Shown: positions 16,271 to 24,260, counted from the first letter of the stretch. The stretch is 60,489 nucleotides of DNA from JAJYKN01 sp045403145 (GCA_045403145.1 JAXIPA010000053.1:1-60489); one strand, 5' to 3'. Notes: a model not told the origin generated them from the letters alone. Program-made: numbers and translations.

Positions 16271-17261
16271 ATTTTATATCCCGCAGGAACCTCGCGGCGT
16301 CCTCGGGCGGCGTCGGGTTGATGTAGAACCCCGAGCCCCATTCAAAGCCGGCAACACTCGTGAGTTTGGGCATCAGTTCGATGTGCCAGTGGTAGTAATC
16401 GTTCCGTTCATCACGGAACGGCGAGGTATGGATCACATAGTTGTACGGGGGGGTCGAAAGGGCCCGGTCTATCCGGCGCAGGACATTTTGCATGAGGGCG
16501 GCAAGGTCCCGGAAGTCTTCGTTCGTCGAGCAGGCATAGCAGGAGAGGTGCTTTTTGGGCATGATCCACGTCTCGAAGGGGAAGCGCGGCGCGTACGGCG
16601 CCAGGGCGATGAAGAGCGGCGTTTCGAGCACCACCCGCGACCCTGAGCGCATCTCCTGGTGGATGATGTCGCAGAAGATGCACCGTTCCTTCAGCTCGTA
16701 GTGCCGCTTGCTGCCATCGATCTCCTCCTGCACCTGGATCGGCACGATCGGCAGGGCAATGAGCTGCGAATGCGTGTGTTCCAGCGTCGCGCCCGCGGTA
16801 AGCCCCTCGTTCTTGAAGATCAGCGTATACTGGAAACGGGTGTCCTTCTTCAGGTCCTCCATGCGGTCCCGGTACGCCCAGAGCACTTCTTCCATTGCCC
16901 TGAGCGGGAGGGTGGCAAGCGTGGCGCTGTGGTCCGGGCTTTCGATGATGACTTCGTGCGCCCCGATGCCGTTCATCTTGTCGAAGATGCCCTCGCCCGC
17001 CTTGTTCAGGCTGCCCTCGATCTGGAGGGCGGGGAACTTGTTCGGCACGGTCCGGAGGCGCCAGCCCGGCCCGTTCGGCTGGCCGTTGTCCCGGTAAGCG
17101 AGGATTTCGTTCGGCGTGGTCCGTTCGTTGCCCGCGCAGAACGGGCAGAAGCCGGCCCGTTTCATGTTGCGCTGGTCCTGAAATTCGCTGGGCCGCTTGC
17201 CCCGCTCTGATGAGATGATGACCCATCTGCCCGAGATGGGGTCTTTCCGTAATTCCGGCAT
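16266..17261 (-). CDS. galT: Galactose-1-phosphate uridylyltransferase-like protein
   Basis: The protein is 331 residues from ATG 17261 (AGGAGCGTATT upstream). GalT moves UMP between glucose-1-phosphate and galactose-1-phosphate through a uridylyl-His intermediate. Seen: DPISGRWVIISSERGKRP near the start, zinc pair FCPFCAGNE, EVIIESPDHSATLATL, and the active-site region GATLEHTHSQLIALP. The usual HPH triad reads HTH here, as in many environmental homologues. A second Cys pair (CIFCDI) and the C-terminal YYHWHIELMPKL are present. Neighbouring glgA fits a role in glucan or nucleotide-sugar supply; a related nucleotidyl transfer with ADP-sugars cannot be excluded. Confidence 0.85.
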   Translation of the reverse strand: MPELRKDPISGRWVIISSERGKRPSEFQDQRNMKRAGFCPFCAGNERTTPNEILAYRDNGQPNGPGWRLRTVPNKFPALQIEGSLNKAGEGIFDKMNGIGAHEVIIESPDHSATLATLPLRAMEEVLWAYRDRMEDLKKDTRFQYTLIFKNEGLTAGATLEHTHSQLIALPIVPIQVQEEIDGSKRHYELKERCIFCDIIHQEMRSGSRVVLETPLFIALAPYAPRFPFETWIMPKKHLSCYACSTNEDFRDLAALMQNVLRRIDRALSTPPYNYVIHTSPFRDERNDYYHWHIELMPKLTSVAGFEWGSGFYINPTPPEDAARFLRDIKL

Positions 17262-17330
17262 AATACGCTCCTGGGTCCGCAAACGAAGAAATGTAAGCGA
17301 ATTTTTATATTATATCCGTCTCGATGCCTG

Positions 17331-17360
17331 TTGTCAAAAGAACTCTTGCTGTGCTATGAT
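17331..17360 (+). promoter_or_regulatory. dciA promoter, leaderless type
   Basis: TTGTCA (17331-17336), an 18-bp spacer ending in TGC, TATGAT (17355-17360), then six bases (GGCCCC) to the ATG at 17367. There is no room for a ribosome site. Confidence 0.75.
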
Positions 17361-17366
17361 GGCCCC

Positions 17367-17855
17367 ATGGCGCGTACCATCGACAAATTTTCGGTTACCC
17401 TCGGCAAGATCCTGAAGGCCCGAGGGATGCAGGCCCGCCTTCATGAATATCGCATCTGGAGCCAGTGGGGCCGGACGGTGGGGCCGGCCATTGCGCGTCA
17501 CGCGCAACCCCAGGTGCTGCGGGGCGGCAAACTCGCGCTGGTCGTGGACAGCCCCGCATGGATGCAGCAGCTCTCGCTGATGAAACCTGAGATCATCGAA
17601 AAACTGAACAGGGACCTGGGAAGGGAAACGGTCAGGGACATCACGCTGAAACTCGGCGAGGTTCCTTCAGCAGGGGGAAAGACAGCTGAAGAGGAGCCGG
17701 CCCTCGCGGTCCTTACGGCAGAGGAGCGGGAGAAGATCGAGCAGTACCTTCAGGACATTAGTGATGCCGATACGCGCGGTATGCTCAGGCGCGTTATCGA
17801 AAGGGATTTCCAGAGCAAGAGGAGAGCGAGCTCCGGCAAGGGGATGAAGAAATAG
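17367..17855 (+). CDS. dciA: DciA-like DUF721 protein, replicative helicase partner
   Basis: The protein is 162 residues. DUF721/DciA proteins help load or activate the DnaB helicase in bacteria lacking DnaC-type loaders. The family core is clear: LHEYRIWSQWGRTVGPAIARHAQP, then LRGGKLALVVDSPAWMQQLS and LKPEIIEKLN-like helix (MKPEIIEKLNRDLG). After about residue 100 there is a charged linker and a helical C-terminus (EEREKIEQYLQDI) that differs among family members. ATG 17367 is used rather than the in-frame TTG 36 bases upstream, because the -10 box lies between them. It is a single-gene unit, divergent from galT. Confidence 0.85.
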   Translation: MARTIDKFSVTLGKILKARGMQARLHEYRIWSQWGRTVGPAIARHAQPQVLRGGKLALVVDSPAWMQQLSLMKPEIIEKLNRDLGRETVRDITLKLGEVPSAGGKTAEEEPALAVLTAEEREKIEQYLQDISDADTRGMLRRVIERDFQSKRRASSGKGMKK

Positions 17856-17902
17856 GCGGCCCTCCCGGGATACTCAAAACACCGCTTTCCGCGTATGAAC
17901 GA

Positions 17903-18445
17903 TCACTTCTTAGGATACACGACCTTCGTGCCGCGGACTTCCGCCCAGGGTGTCAGGGCGTGGGGTTTCACCGATGTCCTGCTCATGATGTCCAGAACTG
18001 CGATACCTCGAACAAGAAGCGCGTCTCCGATCAGCGAGCGGTGGCATCGCCAGGGAACTGCTTCGGCGCACATGATCGCGGTCTTCATGTTCCCGGCGGC
18101 CTCGATCAGCTTCAACAGGCTTTCTTCGAATTCCTCCGTCTGCATATAATCGGCAAACCCCCGGAACGACGCGTTTTCCCAGCCCGCATTGAATGAATCT
18201 TTCCTCGCATGCCGTAATCCCCCCAGGCCCGCAATATGCAGATACTCGATGCCGGAAGCCTTCAGGCTTGTTTCGAGAGCGTCACTGTTGAATTGAGGGT
18301 TGTGACGCGACCGGGGAATTGTGCGCACGTCAGCGATACACTTGATGCCGTGCAACGTCAGAATTTCGATGAACTCCGAAAGGGGACGGGTCGAATGGCC
18401 GATGGTGTAAATAGCCGCGTCCGGATTAGCATCTCTATGGGTCAT
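17903..18445 (-). CDS. DUF488 family protein
   Basis: The protein is 180 residues. It shows the DUF488 hallmarks: IYTIGHSTRPLSEFIEIL at the start, CIADVRTIPRSRHNPQF, YLHIAGLGG, and a Cys-containing block AIMCAEAVPWRCHRSLIGDAL. The family is widespread and cytoplasmic; its biochemical role is not established, although the conserved Cys and His suggest a reactive or metal site. It is the last gene of the pterin operon, 28 bases after folE. Its position there might reflect a pterin-linked or DNA-linked role, but this is only neighbourhood evidence. It converges on dciA. Confidence 0.85.
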   Translation of the reverse strand: MTHRDANPDAAIYTIGHSTRPLSEFIEILTLHGIKCIADVRTIPRSRHNPQFNSDALETSLKASGIEYLHIAGLGGLRHARKDSFNAGWENASFRGFADYMQTEEFEESLLKLIEAAGNMKTAIMCAEAVPWRCHRSLIGDALLVRGIAVLDIMSRTSVKPHALTPWAEVRGTKVVYPKK

Positions 18446-18473
18446 GGGTCGGTTCGTTCGGGACCGCCGGATG

Positions 18474-19049
18474 TCATATCGTCCGCGGCCGGTTGATGAT
18501 CGACAGGAATTCCTCTCTCGTCGCCGGATTGGTGCGGAAGACCCCCAGCACCGCCGAGGTCACGAACGAGGAGTTTTGTTTTTCCACTCCCCGCATCATC
18601 ATGCAGAGATGCCGCGCTTCGATCATGACGCCTACGCCGTCCGCGTTGATCGAGTCCTTGATCGCAAAGGCGATCTGTTCCGTCAGCCGTTCCTGGATCT
18701 GGAGACGCCTTGCGAACATGTCGACCAGGCGGGCGAGCTTGCTGATGCCGAAGACGCGGCCCCGGGGAATGTAGCCGATGTGGCACCGGCCGTAGAACGG
18801 CAGCAGGTGGTGTTCGCAGAGGCTGTACAGCTCGATGTCCTTCACCACGACCATGCTGGTCGTTTCCTGCGCGAAGCAGGCCTGGTTGATCAGCTTCTCG
18901 ACATCGGCCTGGTAGCCCGAGGTAAGGTACGCCAGGGAGGCCGCAACGCGCTTGGGCGTATCAACGAGCCCCTCGCGCGCGGGGTCTTCGCCGAGTTCTA
19001 CCAGCAGTTCCCTTACCAGGTTCTGGATCCGTTCACTGTTTGCGCTCAT
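18474..19049 (-). CDS. folE: GTP cyclohydrolase I
   Basis: The protein is 191 residues. It converts GTP to 7,8-dihydroneopterin triphosphate, the entry to folate and pterin synthesis. Diagnostic parts: DTPKRVAASLAYLTSGYQ, the zinc and catalytic block LYSLCEHHLLPFYGRCHIGY, KLARLVDMFARRLQIQERLT and IEARHLCMMMRGVEKQNS with the second zinc Cys. ATG 19049 lies inside the end of folK (17-base overlap), so expression is coupled. AAAGGA precedes the start. This is the zinc type (FolE1), not FolE2. Confidence 0.97.
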   Translation of the reverse strand: MSANSERIQNLVRELLVELGEDPAREGLVDTPKRVAASLAYLTSGYQADVEKLINQACFAQETTSMVVVKDIELYSLCEHHLLPFYGRCHIGYIPRGRVFGISKLARLVDMFARRLQIQERLTEQIAFAIKDSINADGVGVMIEARHLCMMMRGVEKQNSSFVTSAVLGVFRTNPATREEFLSIINRPRTI

Positions 19050-19560
19050 GGAGGATTTCCTTTCTCAGGTGTTTTGTGTAGCCTTCAAGCGGCTTCATCG
19101 TATCGCGCGGGAGCGTTGTCGCCAATTCACTGATGCGCTGCCCCGAACCCGGCAGCATCAAATCGGGCGCAAGCTCCTGAAGCGGTATTGCTATGAACGG
19201 CCGTCTGGCGATATCGGGGTCCGGAAGCGTAAGGTCTTCCGTCGTCGTGATGAGTCCATCGAAGAGTATCAGGTCGAGGTCGATGGTCCGGGAGGCGTAT
19301 TTGTCCGCGCCCCGAACGCGGCCGAGCTCCGCTTCGATGCGCCGCAGGACCCGATGCTTCAGCTCGAAAGCCGGCAAAGCCGTTTCGATTTCGACGACGC
19401 AGTTGTAATACGGCGGCTGCCCCGGTCTCCCTTCGGCTTCGGTAAGATAAACGGTCGAGAGGGAGACGATGCGGACGCTGCGGGCGAGCAGGCGGATTGC
19501 CTTTTCGACGTTTTCCGCGGGACCGATGTTCGACCCCACGCTCACGAACGCCCGGGTCAT
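19033..19560 (-). CDS. folK: 6-hydroxymethyl-7,8-dihydropterin pyrophosphokinase
   Basis: The protein is 175 residues. It transfers pyrophosphate from ATP to hydroxymethyl-dihydropterin ahead of FolP. Seen: FVSVGSNIGPAENVEKAIRLL at the start, YLTEAEGRPGQPPYYNCVVEI, LRRIEAELGRVR and the signature SRTIDLDLILFDG with the metal-binding acidic pair, then LPDPDIARRPFIAIPLQELAP. It starts two bases after the folB stop and overlaps folE at its end. No folP is in the window. Confidence 0.96.
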   Translation of the reverse strand: MTRAFVSVGSNIGPAENVEKAIRLLARSVRIVSLSTVYLTEAEGRPGQPPYYNCVVEIETALPAFELKHRVLRRIEAELGRVRGADKYASRTIDLDLILFDGLITTTEDLTLPDPDIARRPFIAIPLQELAPDLMLPGSGQRISELATTLPRDTMKPLEGYTKHLRKEILHERKQ

Positions 19561-19562
19561 GG

Positions 19563-19919
19563 CTATTTCCCCCGCTCCCGCGTGATCTCCACGCCGACGC
19601 TCTTTGCAAAGCGAAGCGCAGTCGTCTTTTCCACCCTCACCTGCGCCCGGGCAATGGCCGGGTATTCGAGGCAGATGTCTGCCACGGCCTCGGCCAGCGC
19701 TTCCACGAGATTGAACCGGGAGTTTTCCGCCATGGCCACGATCCGTTTCTTTACGGCGCTGTAGTCAACGGAGTCTTCAAGCCGGTCGCTTTTGCCGGCC
19801 TTTCCGAGGTCCGCCGAGAGCTCAAGATTGATCAGCACGTCCTGTTTTTCCCTGCGTTCCTCATCGCGAACGCCGATGATGCATCTGACAAGAAGATCGC
19901 TAATCAGGATTCGGTCCAT
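19563..19919 (-). CDS. folB: Dihydroneopterin aldolase
   Basis: The protein is 118 residues. It cleaves dihydroneopterin to hydroxymethyl-dihydropterin and glycolaldehyde. Family motifs: ILISDLLVRCIIGVRDEERREKQ at the start, LINLELSADL, DSVDYSAVKKRIV, and NLVEALAEAVADICL with the catalytic region, ending in VRVEKTTALRFAKSVGVEI. Its start lies 20 bases inside the end of the upstream reductase gene, another sign of a tightly packed operon. Confidence 0.95.
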   Translation of the reverse strand: MDRILISDLLVRCIIGVRDEERREKQDVLINLELSADLGKAGKSDRLEDSVDYSAVKKRIVAMAENSRFNLVEALAEAVADICLEYPAIARAQVRVEKTTALRFAKSVGVEITRERGK

Positions 19920-20688
19920 TGGCCGCCTCCAGAAGGTGCCTGCCGCCGTCCACGTAGATGGTCTGACCTGTCACAAAATCGCTCCTGAGGAGGTAGAGTA
20001 CCGCTTCCGCGATGTCATCCGGACCGCCGTGCCGCTTGAGGGGCACGGTCTGCGCCAATCGATCCAGGTAGGCCTCGTCTTTTCCCGCGGGAGGGAGAAT
20101 CAGGCCGGGCGCGACCGCGTTCACCGTTATGTCGGGAGCGAATTCAAGTGCGCACATCCTGGTCAGGCTCGACAGCGCATGCTTGCTAAGGATATATGCC
20201 ACATGCTCCCGATCGTTGCCGGTGATCTTCGTGTCGAGGAGATTGACGATCTTGCCGCGTTTTACCAGCCGCGAGAATTCGCGGGACAGGACGAAGGGCG
20301 TCCACGCGTTCACGTGCACATGCTGCATGACGTCCCCGAAGCCGACATCCATGATCGTGCTGGGAAGAAAAATGGACGCATTGTTGACCAGGATGTCGAG
20401 CGATCCCGCGGCCCGGAGCGCCCGCGCGATCAGGGTCTCGTACTCTTCGGGCTTCTCCAGGTCGGCCATGACAGGCCATGATTTTGCGCCGCACTCGACC
20501 ACCTCGCTGCAGACTTTGATCGTGTCCGCTTCAAGGTTCCTTCGGTCGTGGGCCACGATATGCACGCCCTCCTCCGCGAGTGCAATGGCAAGGGCGCGGC
20601 CGATGCGTTTGCTCGCGCCGGTTACGAGGGCGACCTTCCCCTTCAGCTTGCCGAGGGCCGTACCCTGTCCGCCGGCCTGCGGGGTCAT
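19900..20688 (-). CDS. Short-chain reductase, pteridine-reductase (FolM/PTR1) type
   Basis: The protein is 262 residues. The cofactor loop reads VTGASKRIGRALA: the Arg in TGxxxRxG is the mark of pteridine reductases such as PTR1 and FolM, which reduce dihydropterins with NADPH. LVNNASIF, a catalytic YILSKHAL and a C-terminal VTGQTIYVDGGRHL are also present. In PTR1 an Asp substitutes for the usual catalytic Ser; here DTKITG sits in that position. Placed between phhB and folB, a role in making tetrahydromonapterin or tetrahydrofolate is likely. A general SDR function is the alternative. ATG 20688 overlaps the phhB stop (ATGA). Confidence 0.82.
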   Translation of the reverse strand: MTPQAGGQGTALGKLKGKVALVTGASKRIGRALAIALAEEGVHIVAHDRRNLEADTIKVCSEVVECGAKSWPVMADLEKPEEYETLIARALRAAGSLDILVNNASIFLPSTIMDVGFGDVMQHVHVNAWTPFVLSREFSRLVKRGKIVNLLDTKITGNDREHVAYILSKHALSSLTRMCALEFAPDITVNAVAPGLILPPAGKDEAYLDRLAQTVPLKRHGGPDDIAEAVLYLLRSDFVTGQTIYVDGGRHLLEAANGPNPD

Positions 20689-21032
20689 GCGGCCCTCTCG
20701 CCTTGCTGTTGGGCAGCCAGAAGGTCGATCCTGGCAGCCACGATGAAATCGTTCATGGACAAGCCGCCGATCTTATGCGTCTTCAGGGACAACCTCACCT
20801 TGTTGTAGGAGATGAGGATGTCGGGATGATGGTCCTGCTCGTTCGCGATGGCGGCAACTCCGTTCACGAAGTCCATCGCCTGACGGAAATCCTTGAAATG
20901 AAAATCCCTGGTGACCATGGTTTCGGTCAGAGACCACTGCGGGATCTCGCGCATGAGCTCCACGGCCTCTTTCCGGGACAGGGAAGCAGTCCCCTTTGCT
21001 ATAGGCTTCGCTGTTTGTTCCGCGAGTTTCAT
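20685..21032 (-). CDS. phhB: Pterin-4a-carbinolamine dehydratase
   Basis: The protein is 115 residues and heads the pterin operon; AAGGAGATCATTCA precedes ATG 21032. The enzyme dehydrates 4a-hydroxy-tetrahydropterin, recycling the cofactor of aromatic amino acid hydroxylases. The family motif EQDHHPDILISYNKVRLSLKTH is here, with the catalytic His pair, followed by GGLSMNDFIVAARID. N-terminal residues 1-20 are extra. No phenylalanine hydroxylase is in the window, so it may serve another tetrahydropterin-dependent reaction. Next to a PTR1-like reductase, cofactor regeneration is the most economical reading. Confidence 0.93.
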   Translation of the reverse strand: MKLAEQTAKPIAKGTASLSRKEAVELMREIPQWSLTETMVTRDFHFKDFRQAMDFVNGVAAIANEQDHHPDILISYNKVRLSLKTHKIGGLSMNDFIVAARIDLLAAQQQGERAA

Positions 21033-21052
21033 TGAATGATCTCCTTATATTT

Positions 21053-21142
21053 GTCGTCCCCGAGTGCTTCTATCGGGGATCCAGGTGTTACATGGCTACA
21101 CGGAAAAACCAGATTCCCGATTAAACATTCGGGAATGACGAC
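21053..21142. repeat. Hairpin repeat of the GTCATTCC...CCAG type
   Basis: GTCGTCCCCGA...TCGGGGATCCAGG (21053-21085) and CAGATTCCCGA...TCGGGAATGACGAC (21110-21142) are two stems arranged as one inverted unit. Related units occur at 35084-35120 and 40899-40974. The folate operon promoter must lie in or beside it; no clear -35/-10 pair was seen. Confidence 0.6.
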
Positions 21143-21152
21143 GGAAAGAAAT

Positions 21153-22358
21153 TCACCGTATCAATCCGCGCAGACTGTCCTTGTTCACCGGTTCTCCCTT
21201 GCGGATCAGCTCCCGCGCGGCCTCCACCTTGTCCCACACATTGCACATCATGGCGCCCCGGACCCTGCCGTCCCTGAGGTAATAGATCACGCCCGTATCA
21301 TTCTCTTTCTGCCAGTCCGCGAAGGTCTCCAGCCGGGCATCGACTTCCCCCACGGCCTCGTACCCGAACTCAAAGAGGTCCGAGAAGAAGTAGGGCATGT
21401 AGGTGTAGGGCTCCCGGGCTCCGGCCATGTTTCTGCCCGCCCACTTGCCCTGGTTCAAGGCATTGTCCCAGTGCTCGACGCGCGTTTGTTTTCCGAGCAC
21501 CCGGTAGGGGAAGAACGCGATGTCGCCCGCGGCGTAGATGCCGGGGAGTGAGGCTTCAAGGTATTCGTCCACGATGATGCCATTGGCGGTCTGGAGTCCC
21601 GCCTTGCGAGGCAGATCGAGGGACGGCGCAATGCCGATGCCCGCGATCACCATGTCCGACACGAGTCTGACGCCGCTCTGCGTCTGCGTGATGAATTTGC
21701 CTCCCGCTTTCGCGAAGGCCGACGGCATTTCGTTGACCAGGACCTTTATGCCGCGCGCGAGGTACTGCTTCAAAAGCGCTCTCCCCAGGTATTCGGGAAA
21801 GACCTTGTTTACGAGGTAGGAATCGGGAAAGATCATCGTCACGCTGACTTTATTTATCGTGAGCGCGGCGGCGATTTCCGAGCCGATGAAGCCTCCGCCG
21901 ATGACGACCGCGGATTTTCCCTCTATCGATTCCTGCCGCAACCTGAGGTAGTCGTCGAGCGTACGAAAATAACAGATGCCTTCGATATTGCCGCCGGGGA
22001 TGGAAAGGGTCCGGGGCGCGCCGCCCGTGGCGAGAAGGAGTTTCTCGAAGCGGTACGTCTTGCCGTCGCTCGCGGCGATCGTCTTCGTTTTCGCGTCGAG
22101 CGCCGTGACCGTGATGCCGGGCGCCAGGGTCACGCCGTTCTGATCATAAAACTTTTGATCATGGAGAAAAATCTCCTCGACTTTTTTTTTGCCGAACCAG
22201 AGTTTCTTCGAGAGTGGCGGACGGTCATAGGGGAGGTGCTTCTCCGAGCCGATGAGCAGGATGCCGCCTGTCTTGTCCCGCTCCCGGATTCCTTCCACGG
22301 CTGATGCGCCCGCGAGCCCGCCGCCGATGATTATGTACGTGAATGTCTGATCACCCAT
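21153..22358 (-). CDS. FAD/NAD(P)-dependent oxidoreductase, AIF/ferredoxin reductase-like
   Basis: The protein is 401 residues; GGGGAGGAGCATC precedes ATG 22358. Two nucleotide-binding folds are visible: FAD-binding YIIIGGGLAGASAVEGI at the start, and NAD(P)-binding AVVIGGGFIGSEIAAAL near residue 155, plus LLLATGGAP and the second FAD motif GIYAAGDIAFFP. PYDRPPLSKKLWFG is typical of the rubredoxin/ferredoxin reductase and apoptosis-inducing-factor-like group. Electron acceptor unknown. The 80-base leader and separate promoter suggest a single-gene unit. Confidence 0.88.
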   Translation of the reverse strand: MGDQTFTYIIIGGGLAGASAVEGIRERDKTGGILLIGSEKHLPYDRPPLSKKLWFGKKKVEEIFLHDQKFYDQNGVTLAPGITVTALDAKTKTIAASDGKTYRFEKLLLATGGAPRTLSIPGGNIEGICYFRTLDDYLRLRQESIEGKSAVVIGGGFIGSEIAAALTINKVSVTMIFPDSYLVNKVFPEYLGRALLKQYLARGIKVLVNEMPSAFAKAGGKFITQTQSGVRLVSDMVIAGIGIAPSLDLPRKAGLQTANGIIVDEYLEASLPGIYAAGDIAFFPYRVLGKQTRVEHWDNALNQGKWAGRNMAGAREPYTYMPYFFSDLFEFGYEAVGEVDARLETFADWQKENDTGVIYYLRDGRVRGAMMCNVWDKVEAARELIRKGEPVNKDSLRGLIR

Positions 22359-22430
22359 GATGCTCCTCCCCGTGAAGACCAGCCGCCTTGACGCGCAATC
22401 CCCCGTGCCGAGAGTGCCCTATCTATTATT

Positions 22431-22436
22431 ACTATA
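22431..22436 (-). promoter_or_regulatory. Extended -10 promoter of the oxidoreductase gene
   Basis: Reading on the minus strand, TGA-TATAGT gives an extended -10 (box at 22431-22436). The start codon is about 73 bases further on, with a normal ribosome site, so this transcript is not leaderless. No convincing -35 was seen. Confidence 0.5.
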
Positions 22437-22488
22437 TCACACCTGTTCTGAATATTCGGAGGGACAGCAAGAGAGGAGGAGACGTGTC

Positions 22489-23220
22489 TTACGGCAGATC
22501 ATAGATGCGCCGCATCTCTTCGGAATAGCCGCCGTCCACTTCATGAACGATGAGCGGCGGCAGGGTATCAAGGCCCACGCCCGCCGACTTTACCGCTTCG
22601 ATCAGGACCAGCGATGCAGGCTTGTGATTATAGGGGTGCACGAAGCGCAGGCGCTTGGGTTCAAGCTTTTTCTCCCGCAGAAACGAGATTATCTCCGCGG
22701 CGCGGCTTGCGGGAAATACGAGGATGTATCTCCCTCTGTTCTTTAACAGGTCCCGGAGATCGAGCCACGCGTGAAGAGAAGCGGACCGGTCTTGCCGTGC
22801 GGACTGCCGCTCAGCGGAGGGACTGTTTCTGCCGGTTCCGGACTTCGTATAGGGCGGGTTGGCGACGATGACATCGAAAGAGTCCGGCGCGAAGGACCGG
22901 TTCAGATACTGCACGTCCCCATCAATGGGAACGATGGCGTCCGAGAGTCCGTTTTGCTCGATATTGCCGCAGAGGAGGCCGTATGCCCGCGGCTCGAATT
23001 CGTCCGCTACAAACCGGGCACTGGGGAATTTCTTTGCAAGTAGCAGGGAAATGACGCCGGTCCCGGCGCCAAGTTCCAGTATCCTGTCGCGGGGCCTGAT
23101 GCGGCAGAAATCAGCAAGAAGGAGGCTGTCCAGGGTGAAACGGACGCCTTTTCCCGGTTGGGCGACGGTTACCACGCCTGCGCCGCGCAGGGCGATGCTG
23201 TCACTGGTGACGGCCGTCAT
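22489..23220 (-). CDS. tRNA1(Val) A37 N6-methyltransferase-like (TrmN6 family)
   Basis: The protein is 243 residues from ATG 23220, whose ATGA overlaps the thioesterase stop. It is a Rossmann methyltransferase: AdoMet loop ILELGAGTGVISLLLA, acidic VADEFEP, DGDVQYL, and the N6-adenine motif VANPPYTKSG. The N-terminal GKGVRFTLDSLLLADF matches the TrmN6/YfiC group, which methylates A37 of a valine tRNA. The substrate is inferred from family alone. It is co-transcribed with the thioesterase gene. Confidence 0.88.
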   Translation of the reverse strand: MTAVTSDSIALRGAGVVTVAQPGKGVRFTLDSLLLADFCRIRPRDRILELGAGTGVISLLLAKKFPSARFVADEFEPRAYGLLCGNIEQNGLSDAIVPIDGDVQYLNRSFAPDSFDVIVANPPYTKSGTGRNSPSAERQSARQDRSASLHAWLDLRDLLKNRGRYILVFPASRAAEIISFLREKKLEPKRLRFVHPYNHKPASLVLIEAVKSAGVGLDTLPPLIVHEVDGGYSEEMRRIYDLP

Positions 23221-23609
23221 AGTAATTTTTCGACGTACTCGGCGGGCAGCCGTTTGGGCCGTCCGTTGGGGTCGACATAGACGACTTTTGCCCGGCATTC
23301 CACGAAGACGCGGCCGGAGGTCTTCTCGCGCATGATGTGTTCGAATATCATGGTGGCGCGGGTCACGTCCCTGACCCAGGTTTCGATTCCGATCGTGTCT
23401 CCGTAACGGGCAGGAGAGCGATAGTCGATCTCGACCCGGAGCACCATGAAGATCGTGCCCTCATCCATGAGTTTTTTGACAGATAGTCCACGAGAAGCGA
23501 AATATTCCGTCCTCGCCCGCTCCATGTAGCGCAGATAGTTGGCATAGTACACCACCCCGCCGCAGTCCGTGTCTTCATAATAGATATGAACGTCCATGGT
23601 GTGGTTCAA
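23217..23609 (-). CDS. ybgC: Acyl-CoA thioesterase, YbgC/FadM hot-dog family
   Basis: The protein is 130 residues. A TTG start at 23609 is favoured because AAGGAG lies seven bases upstream; an ATG 12 bases later would be too far from it. The family signature is clear: YYEDTDCGGVVYYANYLRYM with the catalytic Asp, then ERARTEYF and a beta-rich end. These enzymes hydrolyse short acyl thioesters in the cytoplasm and often associate with the Tol-Pal region, which is absent here. The gene overlaps the methyltransferase gene that follows by four bases. Confidence 0.92.
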   Translation of the reverse strand: MNHTMDVHIYYEDTDCGGVVYYANYLRYMERARTEYFASRGLSVKKLMDEGTIFMVLRVEIDYRSPARYGDTIGIETWVRDVTRATMIFEHIMREKTSGRVFVECRAKVVYVDPNGRPKRLPAEYVEKLL

Positions 23610-23699
23610 CTCAAGGCTCCTTTTATCGTCCCCGAACGATGCTGTCGCAGATCCGGTACTTTAACAGGTTGTTGAAAAAGTCCCGGTTCCATGAACAAC

Positions 23700-23758
23700 G
23701 CACCCTAAAGGGTGCGGCTACCTTGAAACAAATCAAAATATTAGAATCTGGTAGCCGC
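23700..23758. repeat. Inverted repeat GCGGCTACC / GGTAGCCGC
   Basis: The palindrome GCACCCTAAAGGGTGC (23700-23715) runs into GCGGCTACC (23714-23722), which is matched inverted by GGTAGCCGC at 23750-23758, followed by GGGCTTTAGCCTGCG. This is a known style of dispersed hairpin. A related fragment, GCACCAATGGGTGCGGC, is at about 55941. Confidence 0.6.
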
Positions 23759-23942
23759 GGGCTTTAGCCTGCGCAAGTTTTGAAAGGTCTTAGTTTAAAA
23801 TATTTTCATGGTTTTGTCGAGGTAAAGATTGGAAGATAAGTGGTCAGAAGGAACAGCGTGGAGGCCATGCGTGTTTGTCAGCCTGCCAGGGAATGGTGAG
23901 AAGTGATAATCAAGGATAAACGGGAAAATAAGGTTGAGGCAT

Positions 23943-24260
23943 AAAAAAAGGCGCTGCCTGCGAACCGCTTTGATATTCCGTTGAGCTGCGAAAACTTCCG
24001 GGAAGTACAACCTGCTTCTGCGGCTCTGCTCTGCAGACCCTGTGAAGCTTCGTGTATATACTTCTTCCCGCGTATCTCAGCAGCTTAGGGGTTTTAGCTC
24101 TTCCGCTCTTATGGTCGACTGCGCTGCAACCGGTAGACTGGCCGCTCAACTTGCCGCCCTCTTACCGGCCTCGGCGATCCATTAAATGCGGTGCCTGATC
24201 CCCTTTATAACGGGTCATCATATGTACACCTATCGGTGATGGTTCGGCAACGCCCTGCAA
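23943..24260 (-). ncRNA. Candidate structured RNA of about 310 nt, unknown class
   Basis: In a gap of 800 bases without a convincing gene, the minus strand can fold into a closed structure. GGCGTTGCC (24254 to 24246) plus GAACC (24245 to 24241) pairs with GGTTC (23966 to 23962) and, after a 3-base bulge, GGCAGCGCC (23958 to 23950), giving a 14-bp helix that joins the two ends. Seven U follow at once (23949 to 23943). Inside are CACC-GATA-GGTG (24238-24227), CCGGTA/TACCGG (24168-24163 with 24135-24130) and GGGAAG/CTTCCC (24069-24064 with 24005-24000). I could not match it to RNase P RNA, tmRNA, SRP RNA or 6S RNA by their conserved motifs. Confidence 0.5.

Noticed and set aside
23910..24149. 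79-residue minus-strand frame within the candidate RNA
   Set aside because: No ribosome site, irregular composition, and it runs through the predicted helices; treated as chance.
23950..24260. Identity as RNase P RNA, tmRNA, SRP RNA or 6S RNA
   Set aside because: The GAGGAAAGTC and AGATGAATG motifs of RNase P, the tmRNA T-arm/ACCA end and the SRP GGAA/GCAG asymmetric loop were not found on either strand.
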